Source: Paracoccus methylarcula
GTDB taxonomy: Bacteria; Pseudomonadota; Alphaproteobacteria; Rhodobacterales; Rhodobacteraceae
Direction of reading: 5' to 3'
Length of the DNA: 64,000 bases
NCBI RefSeq assembly: GCF_003007735.2
Contig: NZ_PXNQ02000003.1
Coordinates: 248,001-312,000 of the forward strand
Both the position numbers and the translations under genes were made by a program. The notes below the pieces were generated by a model. That model had not been told where the DNA came from. It saw only the letters and a list, made by a program, of their open reading frames with translations, and did no database searches. This document shows positions 26,123-35,236 of the stretch, piece by piece. Position 1 is the first letter of the stretch. Every line of letters starts with the position of its first letter.

Positions 26123-27667
26123 ATGAGCGACAAACCCTTTTTGCGGATGGACAACATCCACAAGTCCTTCGGCGAGATCATTGTCAGCGCCGGAGTGACG
26201 CTGGAGATCGAGGAAGGCGAAATCCATTCGCTCCTCGGGGAAAACGGCGCCGGAAAGAGCGTCCTGATGAGTATTCTCTGCGGTATTCTGAAGCCCAATT
26301 CCGGGCAGATCATCTACCGGGGCAAGCCGCTGAATATCGGCTCGCCGCGTGAAGCCATCCAGCAGAAGATCGGCATGGTGCATCAGCATTTCATGCTGGT
26401 CCCAAATTTGACCGTCGCGGAAAACTACGTGCTGGGCCAAGGCTCCCCGTTGCGGCTAATTCGCAATATGAACGAGGTCCATGCCCGCATCCGCGATATG
26501 AGCGAGCGTTATGGCCTGGATGTCCAGCCCGATGCGGTTGTCGAGGATCTTTCCGTCGGCGAACAGCAGCGGGTAGAGATCCTGAAAGTGCTGTTTCATG
26601 GTTGCGATCTTCTGATCCTCGACGAACCGACCGCCGTCCTGACCCCGCAGGAAACCGATCGCCTGCTTGATCTCATGCGGGGGCTGGTGAATGACGGGAA
26701 AACGGTGATCTTCATCTCGCACAAGCTGGACGAGGTGATGCGGGCCAGCGACCGGATCAGCGTGATGCGGGATTGCCGTGTCGTTCATACAACGCAGGTT
26801 TCCGACACTTCGCCCCGCGAACTGGCCCGGCTGATGGTCGGGCGCGACGTCCTGATGGAATTGCCGCACAGCCCCTGTGAGCCGGGGGATACGGTGCTGT
26901 CGGTTGAGGGGCTGTCCTGCCGCAACGAACTTGGGTTGCCAGCCCTTCGCGACATCAACCTTCAGGTGCGCAAGGGCGAGATCGTAGGCATTGCGGGCGT
27001 ATCCGGGAACGGCCAGACAGAACTTGCCCTGGCGCTGTCCGGCTTGCTGCCGGTCGATGCCGGACGGATCGAACTGGCCGGTCGGGACATTACCGGGCTC
27101 AGCCCGACCGAAATCAATGCCCTGTCCTTTGCGCATGTGCCCGAAGATCGTCACAAGATGGGGATCCTCATGCCGATGTCGCTTGCCGAGAACGCTATCC
27201 TGGAACGCTATGACCAACCGCCGTTCATGGCTCGCGGCCTGTTGCAGCGGCAGAAGATCGCGGCTCATACACGCGACCTTATCGCCCGCTTTAGGGTCAA
27301 GACCCGAGATGAGAACGAACCGATTTCCAACCTCTCGGGTGGAAATCAGCAAAAGCTCGTCGTGGCCCGGGAACTGGCCCGCAATCCCGATTTCCTCCTT
27401 GTCAGCCAGCTCACTCGCGGCATTGACATAGGTGCTATCGAGTTCATCCTGCAGGAAATGCTCAAGCAGCGCGAAGCAGGCAGGGGAATCCTGCTGATTT
27501 CGACGGAACTGGAAGAACTTTTTGCGATCTGCGACCGTATCCTGGTTATATCCCACGGTGAGATCCTGGGGGAAGTGCCCCCCGATCGCGACAGGCTGGA
27601 AGAAGTTGGCCTCCTGATGGCGGGAAAGAAGGCGGATCAAAAGGATATGGCTGCGGTCGGACATTAG
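26123..27667 (+). CDS. BMP-type ABC importer double ATPase
   Basis: Two tandem nucleotide-binding domains on one chain, 514 aa. ATG 26123 fits AAAGGTGAG upstream better than ATG 26114. The first domain has a full Walker A (GENGAGKSVL), signature LSVGEQQRVEILK and Walker B LLILDEPTAVLTPQE. The second has GVSGNGQTE in place of Walker A, signature LSGGNQQKLVVARE, and LLVSQLTRGIDIG where family members usually show QPTRGLDVG, so it lacks a consensus catalytic site, as is common in this class. The gene order binding protein-permease-permease-ATPase is a variation on the usual order with the ATPase second. Confidence 0.93.
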   Translation: MSDKPFLRMDNIHKSFGEIIVSAGVTLEIEEGEIHSLLGENGAGKSVLMSILCGILKPNSGQIIYRGKPLNIGSPREAIQQKIGMVHQHFMLVPNLTVAENYVLGQGSPLRLIRNMNEVHARIRDMSERYGLDVQPDAVVEDLSVGEQQRVEILKVLFHGCDLLILDEPTAVLTPQETDRLLDLMRGLVNDGKTVIFISHKLDEVMRASDRISVMRDCRVVHTTQVSDTSPRELARLMVGRDVLMELPHSPCEPGDTVLSVEGLSCRNELGLPALRDINLQVRKGEIVGIAGVSGNGQTELALALSGLLPVDAGRIELAGRDITGLSPTEINALSFAHVPEDRHKMGILMPMSLAENAILERYDQPPFMARGLLQRQKIAAHTRDLIARFRVKTRDENEPISNLSGGNQQKLVVARELARNPDFLLVSQLTRGIDIGAIEFILQEMLKQREAGRGILLISTELEELFAICDRILVISHGEILGEVPPDRDRLEEVGLLMAGKKADQKDMAAVGH

Positions 27668-27685
27668 GAACCAGTTCGGGAAATC

Positions 27686-28597
27686 ATGAACATCACCCTT
27701 CGCCAGATTCGCGCATTCCTTGCCGTCGCCGAGCTAGGCCGGTTCAATCTGGCGGCCAATCACTTGGGATTGACGCAATCCGCCGTCAGCATCCTGGTTC
27801 GCGAGCTGGAGACGGAGCTGGGGGTGCGGCTGTTCGATCGTCATACGAGGATGGTCAGCCTTTCCGTCATTGGGCGTGAATTTCTGCCCCAGGCCCGCAA
27901 GCTGATGGACGATCTGGATCTGGCGACGCGCGATATTCGTGACAGCGCGACGCTGAAGCGTGGTCAGGTCACAATCGCCGCGGCAATCGTGCTGGCCGCA
28001 ACTATCGTTCCACCTCTGCTTGCGCGGTTCGCGGAACTGCATCCCGGCGTTTCGGTCCAGCTGCGTGATATGCCCGAGGAAAAGATCCGTTCCGCGCTGA
28101 AACGCAACGAGGTCGATATCGCCATCGGCACGCTTGTGGATGACGATCCGGAAATCGTGACAACGCCGGTCATGCGTGACCGGCTGATGGTTACCTGCCG
28201 GACCGATCACCGTTTCGCGCAAGCCGAAGAGGTGCGCTGGATCGAGCTGGCGAATGAGAAACTGATCGTCCTGGCTCCGAAGAACCCGTTGCGTGACCTT
28301 GTGGAGCGGACCATGATCCGTGTCGTTCCGAATTTCCGGCCCAGTCACGAAGTCCGTTTTTCGACCACCGCGATCAGCATGATCTCGGCGGGTCTGGGGA
28401 TATCGGTTCTGCCCGAGAATTCGCGCCAGCTGGCCCCGGATGTTCTGGTCCGCACGGTAGATTTGGTTGCGCCTCGCGTGACGCGGGAAATATCGATCCT
28501 GCAACATCGGCAGCGGAGTCTATCCCCCGCGGCCGAAGGCCTGCGGTCAATCATCCTGGAAAATGCGTCGTCCAGCTTTGTCGCGCCGCACTCGTGA
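27686..28597 (+). CDS. LysR-type transcriptional regulator
   Basis: A 303-aa regulator with HTH ITLRQIRAFLAVAELGRFNLAANHLGLTQSAVSILVRELE and linker LFDRHTRMVSLSVIGREFL, then an effector-binding domain. It lies 18 bp after the importer ATPase on the same strand, so it is probably co-transcribed with the BMP operon. It resembles the LysR at 16194 in its N-terminal half, suggesting related effectors. The 233 bp between its stop and the esterase stop at 28831 hold no gene, terminator or repeat I recognise. Confidence 0.92.
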   Translation: MNITLRQIRAFLAVAELGRFNLAANHLGLTQSAVSILVRELETELGVRLFDRHTRMVSLSVIGREFLPQARKLMDDLDLATRDIRDSATLKRGQVTIAAAIVLAATIVPPLLARFAELHPGVSVQLRDMPEEKIRSALKRNEVDIAIGTLVDDDPEIVTTPVMRDRLMVTCRTDHRFAQAEEVRWIELANEKLIVLAPKNPLRDLVERTMIRVVPNFRPSHEVRFSTTAISMISAGLGISVLPENSRQLAPDVLVRTVDLVAPRVTREISILQHRQRSLSPAAEGLRSIILENASSSFVAPHS

Positions 28598-28830
28598 CTT
28601 CCGCGGAAATGCCACGCCGGATCACGCCACCCTGCCGGGTCGAAAAGACGATGTACGGCAAAGAGGCGGTCGGCAGAACAACTGGCGCATCTCGCCGCTT
28701 ATATCAAAGCAATTCCGGCCGAACTGGATACCGATTCTGCGCCCGGTCCGATATCTGCCCGAAGCAGGCGCGGATCATCCAACGCACGAACCAGACCAAT
28801 ATCGGCAAGGAACTTTGCCTTCTTCTCCTG

Positions 28831-29646
28831 TCATTCGGACAGAACCCGCCTGAAAAACTCCTTTACCGGCCCCTGTATGCGCGCACCATCATGTCCGGCA
28901 CCCGGCACGATCTCGAAGTCAACGGGCACCTCCATTTTCGCCAAACCATCGCGCAAGCTACACAGACGTTCCATTCTCGTCGGCCCCGCATCATTGGCAC
29001 CGGGCATGGCAAAACTAGAGCCAGGCCCAACGGTAACCCCTTGCGCATTGGTATCCTCGGCACCGATCACCAGTTGCACAGCCACGTTTCGCAGCCGATC
29101 AAGACGCAACGGAACACCCAGAACAGTCTCCATGTCGGATGTTCCGACCCACCAGGGCCTACCGCCTTCGGGCAATGTTACCGTCCCCGGCGCGGCAATG
29201 GAGACCCCCAGCAACCTGTCGGGATGACAATAGTAAAAACGATGGGCGAATTGCGCGCCGCCGGAAAATCCATGCATGAGGAAACGGTCGCTGCGCAGCG
29301 GGAAGATCTCCGAAATCTCGTCGATCATATCCAGCAGGGCCAGGTCGTAACGCAGCCCTCGATAAGCGAGATGCTTGTAATTGTTGAAATCGTCAGGACC
29401 GAAAATTCCACAGGGGAAAAGTGGTGCCAGCAGGGCACATTCATGCCTTTCGGCAAAGTCGACGAACTGATCCCGCAGTTCATAGGCATTCCTCAGGCTC
29501 CCGTGAACCAGCACGGCCAGCGGATATGTCCGCCCTGCCCCCGGTTCGTAGCTACTCGGCATGTAAGTGCAATAGGCAAAGCGCGGATCGGACTGCGAGG
29601 CGAAGATGGCACTCCGGTCGAGACGATAGAAATTCACGATCGGCAT
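28831..29646 (-). CDS. Alpha/beta hydrolase (PHB-depolymerase/esterase-like)
   Basis: A 271-aa alpha/beta-hydrolase-fold protein from ATG 29646, with the preceding gene's stop overlapping by one base; the longer in-frame reading to 30015 is antisense to nothing useful and out of context. The oxyanion region is LAVLVHGSLRNAYELRDQF, the nucleophile elbow MHGFSGGAQFAHRF (GxSxG, Ser in GFSGG), and the catalytic His is in VPGAGHDG. No signal peptide is seen, so it is likely cytosolic. It is the last gene of the nine-gene operon starting at 38568 and probably cleaves an ester or amide intermediate. Confidence 0.85.
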   Translation of the reverse strand: MPIVNFYRLDRSAIFASQSDPRFAYCTYMPSSYEPGAGRTYPLAVLVHGSLRNAYELRDQFVDFAERHECALLAPLFPCGIFGPDDFNNYKHLAYRGLRYDLALLDMIDEISEIFPLRSDRFLMHGFSGGAQFAHRFYYCHPDRLLGVSIAAPGTVTLPEGGRPWWVGTSDMETVLGVPLRLDRLRNVAVQLVIGAEDTNAQGVTVGPGSSFAMPGANDAGPTRMERLCSLRDGLAKMEVPVDFEIVPGAGHDGARIQGPVKEFFRRVLSE

Positions 29647-30548
29647 TATCTCCTGACCTTCTGACGGATATATTCGGCCAGCTCGGCGATCAGCCGCGAC
29701 ATGGCTTGCTTGAAGTCCGGGTAGTCGGCACTGCGCTCGCGGGTCTCTTCGTTCATGTAGAGACGACGATTGATCTCGAACTGAATGGCATGGCGGCCAA
29801 TGGCGGGATTCGCATAGGCTTCGGTCAGCTCGGCGCCACGGAAGGGCTTGTTCATTGCGACGCGAAAACCTTCCCGCTCCAATAACTCGCATAGTATGGC
29901 AGTAAACTCGGCCCCGGCCGAGACGCCGTGGAGATCTCCGACGCAGATATCGGCGCGCGCACTGCCCGGCCCATCCGAGGACATTGCATGGCCGGCATTG
30001 GTCATGGAATGGCAATTCAGGTGATAAACCATCCGAAACTGCGCGAAGGCGCCGTCAAGCAGTTGCCGCAATGCCATATGATATGACAGCCAATAGCGGC
30101 GGATACGGTCGCGCGCCTCGGTAATCGCCAGTTTCCGGTCATACATCGGCATTTCAACCCACGCGTTCCGCCAGATCAACCCCATGCCACGGCGGGCCGT
30201 ATTGCTTTCCCGCAGGTGATAGGGCCAGGCGCCTTCGATCAAAGCCGCGTCCATATCGGCAAGCGATCTGTTTGGATCGAGAAAGCTGCGCGGGAAAAGC
30301 GCGCGCAGTAACGGCGCGCCATGTTCGGGAGCTGCCGAGAACAGGTCATTGACATAGGTATCGGCCGAAACGCGAACCGTCTCGGCATCCACAGCGGGAT
30401 AAAAATCCGCCGGCAGTTCCAACCCACTATGGGGACTGTCGAAAACCAGCGGGATCAGGGGCTCGGTTGGTGGCGATACGCCGAGGACACCGGGTATATT
30501 TTCGGGCATCGGCAACAAGAATTCATCGGTTTGCATGACGGTCGCCAT
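29646..30548 (-). CDS. N-formylglutamate-amidohydrolase (HutG2)-family protein
   Basis: Zinc-dependent amidohydrolase of the FGase family, 300 aa from ATG 30548 with GGAG upstream. Diagnostic stretches are FDSPHSGLELP (metal/catalytic region), LDPNRSLADMD, TARRGMGLIWR and VYHLNCHSMTNAG. No other histidine-utilisation gene (hutU, hutH, hutI) is near, so formylglutamate is not necessarily the substrate; related enzymes hydrolyse other N-acyl or N-formyl amino acids. It follows the RraA-like gene by three bases and precedes the esterase by a one-base overlap. Confidence 0.88.
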   Translation of the reverse strand: MATVMQTDEFLLPMPENIPGVLGVSPPTEPLIPLVFDSPHSGLELPADFYPAVDAETVRVSADTYVNDLFSAAPEHGAPLLRALFPRSFLDPNRSLADMDAALIEGAWPYHLRESNTARRGMGLIWRNAWVEMPMYDRKLAITEARDRIRRYWLSYHMALRQLLDGAFAQFRMVYHLNCHSMTNAGHAMSSDGPGSARADICVGDLHGVSAGAEFTAILCELLEREGFRVAMNKPFRGAELTEAYANPAIGRHAIQFEINRRLYMNEETRERSADYPDFKQAMSRLIAELAEYIRQKVRR

Positions 30549-30551
30549 TGG

Positions 30552-31238
30552 TCACTTGCTCCGTTCAGCGAGCAAAGCCCGCTCGATTTCATCCACGACA
30601 CCGGTGATCGCGCCCAAGCGTTCTCCTGTCTGCAACCGATCCATGGTGCGGGCCACACGCCCCTGCCGCGCGATCGCCGCCTCGGCCTCTGCCGATGCCT
30701 CATCGGCGGGCAGAAACATCACGCCCGACGCGTCGGCGAGCACGATATCGCCGGGCAGGACCGGCACATTCCCGCAAGAGACCGGACGATTGAACATGCC
30801 GCCAAGCCCCAGGCGGCGTGTAGTCTGAGACGAAACTCCCCTGCTCCAGACAGGCAGTCCCTCGTCGAGAATTTCCTGCATATCCGTCACCGGCCCATCG
30901 ATCACCACCCCGACGGCACCGGCCAGCTTCGCCGCTCGGGCCACGGCGCCCCCCAGGCAGGCGTGACGGTCATCCCCCAGGCGATCGACGACCAGCATGT
31001 CGCCGGGACGCAGATGGCTGACGGCGTAATGCATCAGCGTCGAGCACATGGCAGGCAAAGCGAGCGTCACCGCCAATCCGGCGCGGCAAGGTTGATCCGG
31101 CGCAATCGCCTGTATGCGCCGATCGGCGAAACCGGTCAGCCGGACATGGCCGAGTGTCGCGGTCTCGACCTGCTCCAGCCGCGACAGCAATGCAGGATCG
31201 GCTGGTTCCGGCAATGGATCGATACGATAGCGGCTCAT
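30552..31238 (-). CDS. RraA-like family protein (aldolase fold)
   Basis: A 228-aa protein from ATG 31238, which overlaps the creatininase stop as ATGA. The RraA/HMG-CHA-aldolase core is visible: GDMLVVDRLGDDRHACLGGAVARAAKLAGAVGVVIDG and LPGDIVLADASGVMFLP. In aldolases and in E. coli RraA the next motif is G-x-V-R-D; here it reads GPVTD, so the arginine used in pyruvate-enolate binding is replaced by Thr while the Asp remains. Catalysis may therefore differ or be lost. Context, not sequence, argues for a catabolic rather than RNase E-modulating role. Confidence 0.85.
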   Translation of the reverse strand: MSRYRIDPLPEPADPALLSRLEQVETATLGHVRLTGFADRRIQAIAPDQPCRAGLAVTLALPAMCSTLMHYAVSHLRPGDMLVVDRLGDDRHACLGGAVARAAKLAGAVGVVIDGPVTDMQEILDEGLPVWSRGVSSQTTRRLGLGGMFNRPVSCGNVPVLPGDIVLADASGVMFLPADEASAEAEAAIARQGRVARTMDRLQTGERLGAITGVVDEIERALLAERSK

Positions 31239-32044
31239 CAAGGTCTCTCCATATCCACGGATGCGCGGGGGTCGGTTCGTTGCAGATGCTCGATCAGGCG
31301 GGCGAGTGTTCCGACGATTTCCCCGGTCAGCCGCTCTCCCGCCCCTACTGAGGCCAGTTCGGCATTCCCGCCGAGCAGGCCATTGGCATCGACCTCATCC
31401 GCATCCAGCGGTAGGTTCACTCGAAGATCTCCGAAATTCGCTCCCGATACCCCGCGGACGGGCAGGCCCATGACCTGCCCCCGCAGCGCTTTGGCAACCC
31501 GCAGATCGGGACGGCAAAGCGTTGGAAACAGATGCATTGCCACGGATGAGATTGGCTCTCCGCCATGCCCCCGCACGGAGGCGCAGCCAAAGAGTTCCCG
31601 CAGCAATCGGTCGGGAACCGCTGTCCACAGATCGATGGAAGGGATTATCACGCCGTATTCACGCCGCAGCTCACGCGCGAGCTGGGAAATCAGCGGGGCA
31701 TTCCCGCCATGCCCATTCACAATCAGCAAGTGGTGAAGCCCGTGCTGCAACAGGCTTTCCAGCATATCGCGCAGCACAGCCTTGAAGGTTTCGGGTCGCA
31801 ATTGCATGCCACCGGCAAAAGGCCGAAAGAAATCCGCATAGCCGAATGCCAAACCCGGTGCGACAAGTGCATCCGCCCGCGATGCGGCAAGTTCGGACAA
31901 CCGCTCGGCCAGGATGTGATCGCCCATCGGGCAATGCGGCCCCTGCACTTCCTGCGAACCCAGAGGGATCAGGATGACAACCGGTTCCCGCGTCCTGCGG
32001 GCAAATTCGGATTGCGTCATCTCGGCAAGGCGTATCTTGGTCAT
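31238..32044 (-). CDS. Creatininase-family amidohydrolase
   Basis: Predicted metal-dependent cyclic-amide hydrolase, 268 aa from ATG 32044 (ATGA overlap with the preceding gene). The metal-binding motif reads PLGSQEVQGPHCPMGDHILAE, matching the family's PxGSxEQHGPHLPxGTD, with Glu, His and Asp ligands in place. NGHGGN follows at about residue 113, and GHGGEPISS later. The family includes creatininase, FAPy deformylase (ArfB) and MftE, all acting on amide or formamide bonds. A homolog with FGase and a peptide-type transporter suggests ring opening or amide cleavage of an imported compound. Confidence 0.9.
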   Translation of the reverse strand: MTKIRLAEMTQSEFARRTREPVVILIPLGSQEVQGPHCPMGDHILAERLSELAASRADALVAPGLAFGYADFFRPFAGGMQLRPETFKAVLRDMLESLLQHGLHHLLIVNGHGGNAPLISQLARELRREYGVIIPSIDLWTAVPDRLLRELFGCASVRGHGGEPISSVAMHLFPTLCRPDLRVAKALRGQVMGLPVRGVSGANFGDLRVNLPLDADEVDANGLLGGNAELASVGAGERLTGEIVGTLARLIEHLQRTDPRASVDMERP

Positions 32045-33573
32045 GATGCCGCTTCCCGGCGCGCGCCATCGCGCAGCCCATGCAGTGCGGGCAGTGAAAG
32101 TTCCGAGGAATTCACGTTTACCTGCCGATGCATTCGCAGCTCGCCATCGCGCAAATAGCAATGCACCGTGTCGCGAAAGGCGGTCTCGACGAAGACCCAA
32201 TCGAAACTCAATCGCATCCAGCCCTCTGGACTCCCCTTCCCCCAGCTCGCCCAAGCCGCGACCGTGAAACCGTCATCGGCTTCATAGGAATGGTGCAGGC
32301 GCGCGCCGGTCATCGTCGTTACGCTTTCTGCACGGTGACCCAGCCCGGCAAGGACACGATGGGTTCCGCGATGATCCTCTTGCAGGAAAACGATATTGTC
32401 GCCTTCGCGTTCAATGCTGACAGAGACGATGCCCTGGTCATTGGATTGCATCCTGTATCGGCCTTCCCAGTCAGCGGGAGCCCGTAACCGGTTGGCCGGT
32501 GGTGCCGGCCGAAGCTCCAATGATGCCAGCCGGGGCGGCAAGCTGAAACCCCGCCACTGTCCAAGAGCAGGACGAAGCCGCTCATGAATCGCGGTCTGAA
32601 AGCGTCGGTCGTTGTCGTCCATCCCCGCAGTATAGGCGACCACTGCGCGCTCATTGGGAAACACAATGCAGCCCTGGCCGAACAACCCGGTCGCGGAATA
32701 GCTGTCATTGGGGCCACACCACCATTGATAGCCATATCCATCGCGCCGCTCCGGCTTGGCGTCACCATGTTCCTCTCCGGGTCCGAGATAGTGCTCGCCC
32801 GTCAGCACGCCCAGGGTCACTTCCCGGACCTGCTTGGAGGTCGCGGCGCTGACCCAATCGGGATCAAGGATCTGGTCGCCGTTCCAGCGGCCGCCCTGCA
32901 AATGCAGAACCCCCAGCTTCAACAGATCGGAGGTCAGACAGGACAGGCCATTGCCGCCGCTATTGACACCTTCCGGGCTGAGATCCCAGCAAAGGCGCCG
33001 CGACATGCGGAGAGGGTCGAAAACCCGCTGGCGCAGATAGTCATGAATGGTCTGACCGACGGCGCGCTGGACGATGGCCGACAACATGTAACTGCAGGCG
33101 CTATCATATACGAAGACCTCACCCGGGACATATTGCAGGGGCCTGGCAAGAAAATCCGCGGCCCAGCTTGATCGCAGCTTGCGCCAGGCACCACCGGAAA
33201 TCCCATGACCATGACCGCTGGTCATGGTCAGCAGGTGACGCAGGCGCATGGCCTCGATTCCATCGGCAGCCAAATCCCGAAATTCGGGGAAATGGTCGAT
33301 GACACGGCCGTCCGGATCCAGCTTGCCGTTGGAGATCGCCAGACCGACGGCCATCGAGGTGAAGCTTTTTGTCACCGAATGCATCATATGCAACCGATCT
33401 GCCCGATACGGCGCCCAGTAGGCCTCGCCGATCAGGGCACCGTCATGCCAGACAAGCAGGCTATGCATCTCGATCCCGGTCCGGGCGATCTCGTCCAGAA
33501 GATCGACAATCGCCATGGGGTCGGTGTTGCGCTCTTGCGGTGCCGCGCGTTTCAGGCCGTCGAAATGGTTCAT
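32041..33573 (-). CDS. Beta-lactamase-like serine hydrolase
   Basis: Class C beta-lactamase/EstB-type serine hydrolase, 510 aa, without a signal peptide. The nucleophile is in HMMHSVTKSFTSMAVG (SxxK, near residue 66), the YxS element is FVYDSACSYMLSA, and the third element lies around GYGYQWWCGPN. After the catalytic part (about residues 1-380) there is an extra C-terminal region of about 130 residues rich in beta strands, similar to that of D-aminopeptidase-type members. A cytosolic amide or peptide hydrolase is plausible in the peptide-transport operon. Overlaps with both neighbours are four bases. Confidence 0.88.
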   Translation of the reverse strand: MNHFDGLKRAAPQERNTDPMAIVDLLDEIARTGIEMHSLLVWHDGALIGEAYWAPYRADRLHMMHSVTKSFTSMAVGLAISNGKLDPDGRVIDHFPEFRDLAADGIEAMRLRHLLTMTSGHGHGISGGAWRKLRSSWAADFLARPLQYVPGEVFVYDSACSYMLSAIVQRAVGQTIHDYLRQRVFDPLRMSRRLCWDLSPEGVNSGGNGLSCLTSDLLKLGVLHLQGGRWNGDQILDPDWVSAATSKQVREVTLGVLTGEHYLGPGEEHGDAKPERRDGYGYQWWCGPNDSYSATGLFGQGCIVFPNERAVVAYTAGMDDNDRRFQTAIHERLRPALGQWRGFSLPPRLASLELRPAPPANRLRAPADWEGRYRMQSNDQGIVSVSIEREGDNIVFLQEDHRGTHRVLAGLGHRAESVTTMTGARLHHSYEADDGFTVAAWASWGKGSPEGWMRLSFDWVFVETAFRDTVHCYLRDGELRMHRQVNVNSSELSLPALHGLRDGARREAAS

Positions 33574-35231
33574 TGGGCGCCCTCGCGCAGCGGATCATTC
33601 GCTCCGAAACGCCAGTTCAGCACAGCCCCGGTCGCTGTCCGCTCCAGCTTGGGAATGGCGGCCAGAAGCGCCCGGGTATATCCGCTTTGCGGTCTGTCAA
33701 AGACGGTGTCTCGCGGCCCCTCCTCGATGATCGCACCGTCGCGCATGACCACGACGCGATCCGCCAATTGCTCGACCACGCTCAGGTCATGGGTGATGAA
33801 CAGACAGGAAAAGCCATGCTGCCGCTGCAATTCCGACAACAGTTCCAGAATCTGCGCGCGCACCGTAACGTCAAGCGCCGAGACGGCCTCGTCGGCGATG
33901 ACGAAATCCGGACGGCCGATGACGGCCCGGGCTATCGCGATGCGCTGCCTCTGCCCGCCGGACAATTCATGAGGCAGACGATCCAGATGGGCGTCTTCCA
34001 AGCCCACCTCGCGAACGGCTGCTCGGATACGGTCGTCGCGTTCCGCCGAATCCAGGTTACGCTGGTAATACAGCGCCTCGGCCAGCAAACGGCGAATAGT
34101 GAAACGCGGATCGAGAGAGCCAAATGGATCCTGAAAGATCATCTGGCAGTTCAAACGGTAATCCATCCAGTTCGCATCATGCTTGCCAATGGGAAGTCCC
34201 CGGAACAGGATATCGCCACCGCTGGCCGGTATCAGGCCCGCGACTGCCCGCCCAAGCGTCGTCTTGCCCGACCCCGACGCGCCAACCAGTGCAACCACCT
34301 CGCCGCGACGTATCCTCAGGTCGATCCCATGCAACGCTTTCTTCCGCGAGGTTCTGGCTAGGAACCCCGTCCGCGAGCGATATTCGACCTCCAGCCCCCG
34401 CAGTTCCACCACGGGCGTTGTGCTATCATCGAAGCTGCGGACCGGTCCGCGTTCGGGCATGGCCTGCAGCAGCCTGCGGGTATAGTCATGTTGCGGCGCC
34501 GCGAGGAGGTCATCTGCGCGGCCGGACTCGACGATCTCGCCATCACGCATGACCAGCAGCCTTTCACAGTAGCGCGCAATCATCGGCAGGTCGTGGCTGA
34601 TCAGGATCAGCGCCGTCCCCTCTTGCCGCGTCAGTTCTATCATCAGTTCCAGAACGTCGCGCTGCACGAGCGCATCCAGCGCTGTCGTGGGTTCGTCCGC
34701 GATCAGCAAGGCCGGTTTCAACAGCATCGCGGAGGCCAGCATGATCCGTTGGCGCATCCCTCCGGAAAACTCATGCGGATAGTCGTCAAGCCGGTCACCC
34801 GGCTCGGGAATGCCGACACGTTCCATGATGTCGAGGATGCGCGCCCGCCGTCTGGCCGTGTCGAGCCTTGTGTGCTGACGCAGGGGCTCTTCCAACTGCC
34901 TGCCGATGGTCATCGAAGGGTTGAGCGACGTCATCGGTTCCTGAAAGACCATCCCGATCTCGGATCCGCGTAACCGGCGCAGGTTCCGGGCGCTCATCTT
35001 GAGGATCGAGCGGCCTCGAAACACGATATCCCCACCGCGTGGCGTGATGGCTCCAGGCTGCAGGCCGATGATGGAACGGCCCAGCATCGTCTTGCCGGAG
35101 CCCGACTCCCCCACGAGTCCCAGCACTTCACCCGGGCGCAAATCGAAGCTCGCCTGCCTGACGATCAGGTTCGATTCATCATGCACCAGGCCAAGCTCCA
35201 GATCCTTCACTTCCAGAAGCATGTCGGTCAT
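33570..35231 (-). CDS. Fused dipeptide/oligopeptide ABC ATPase (DppD-DppF type)
   Basis: Two complete ATPase domains on one chain, 553 aa from ATG 35231 (the in-frame extension to 35519 is spurious). Domain 1: GESGSGKTMLGRS, LSGG-type signature as EFSGGMRQRI, LLIADEPTTALD. Domain 2: GASGSGKTTLGRA, ELSGGQRQRIAIARA, FVIADEAVSALD (Pro of the usual DEPVSALD replaced by Ala). The C-terminal TRALLAAIPK is the usual end of DppF-type domains. It powers import by the two permeases that precede it in the operon. Confidence 0.95.
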   Translation of the reverse strand: MTDMLLEVKDLELGLVHDESNLIVRQASFDLRPGEVLGLVGESGSGKTMLGRSIIGLQPGAITPRGGDIVFRGRSILKMSARNLRRLRGSEIGMVFQEPMTSLNPSMTIGRQLEEPLRQHTRLDTARRRARILDIMERVGIPEPGDRLDDYPHEFSGGMRQRIMLASAMLLKPALLIADEPTTALDALVQRDVLELMIELTRQEGTALILISHDLPMIARYCERLLVMRDGEIVESGRADDLLAAPQHDYTRRLLQAMPERGPVRSFDDSTTPVVELRGLEVEYRSRTGFLARTSRKKALHGIDLRIRRGEVVALVGASGSGKTTLGRAVAGLIPASGGDILFRGLPIGKHDANWMDYRLNCQMIFQDPFGSLDPRFTIRRLLAEALYYQRNLDSAERDDRIRAAVREVGLEDAHLDRLPHELSGGQRQRIAIARAVIGRPDFVIADEAVSALDVTVRAQILELLSELQRQHGFSCLFITHDLSVVEQLADRVVVMRDGAIIEEGPRDTVFDRPQSGYTRALLAAIPKLERTATGAVLNWRFGANDPLREGAQ

Positions 35232-35236
35232 CTTCG

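Noticed and set aside
28598..28830. Possible gene remnant between LysR and the esterase
   Set aside because: One frame reads AEQLAHLAAYIKAIPAEL, which looks protein-like, but no start, extension or family could be supported.
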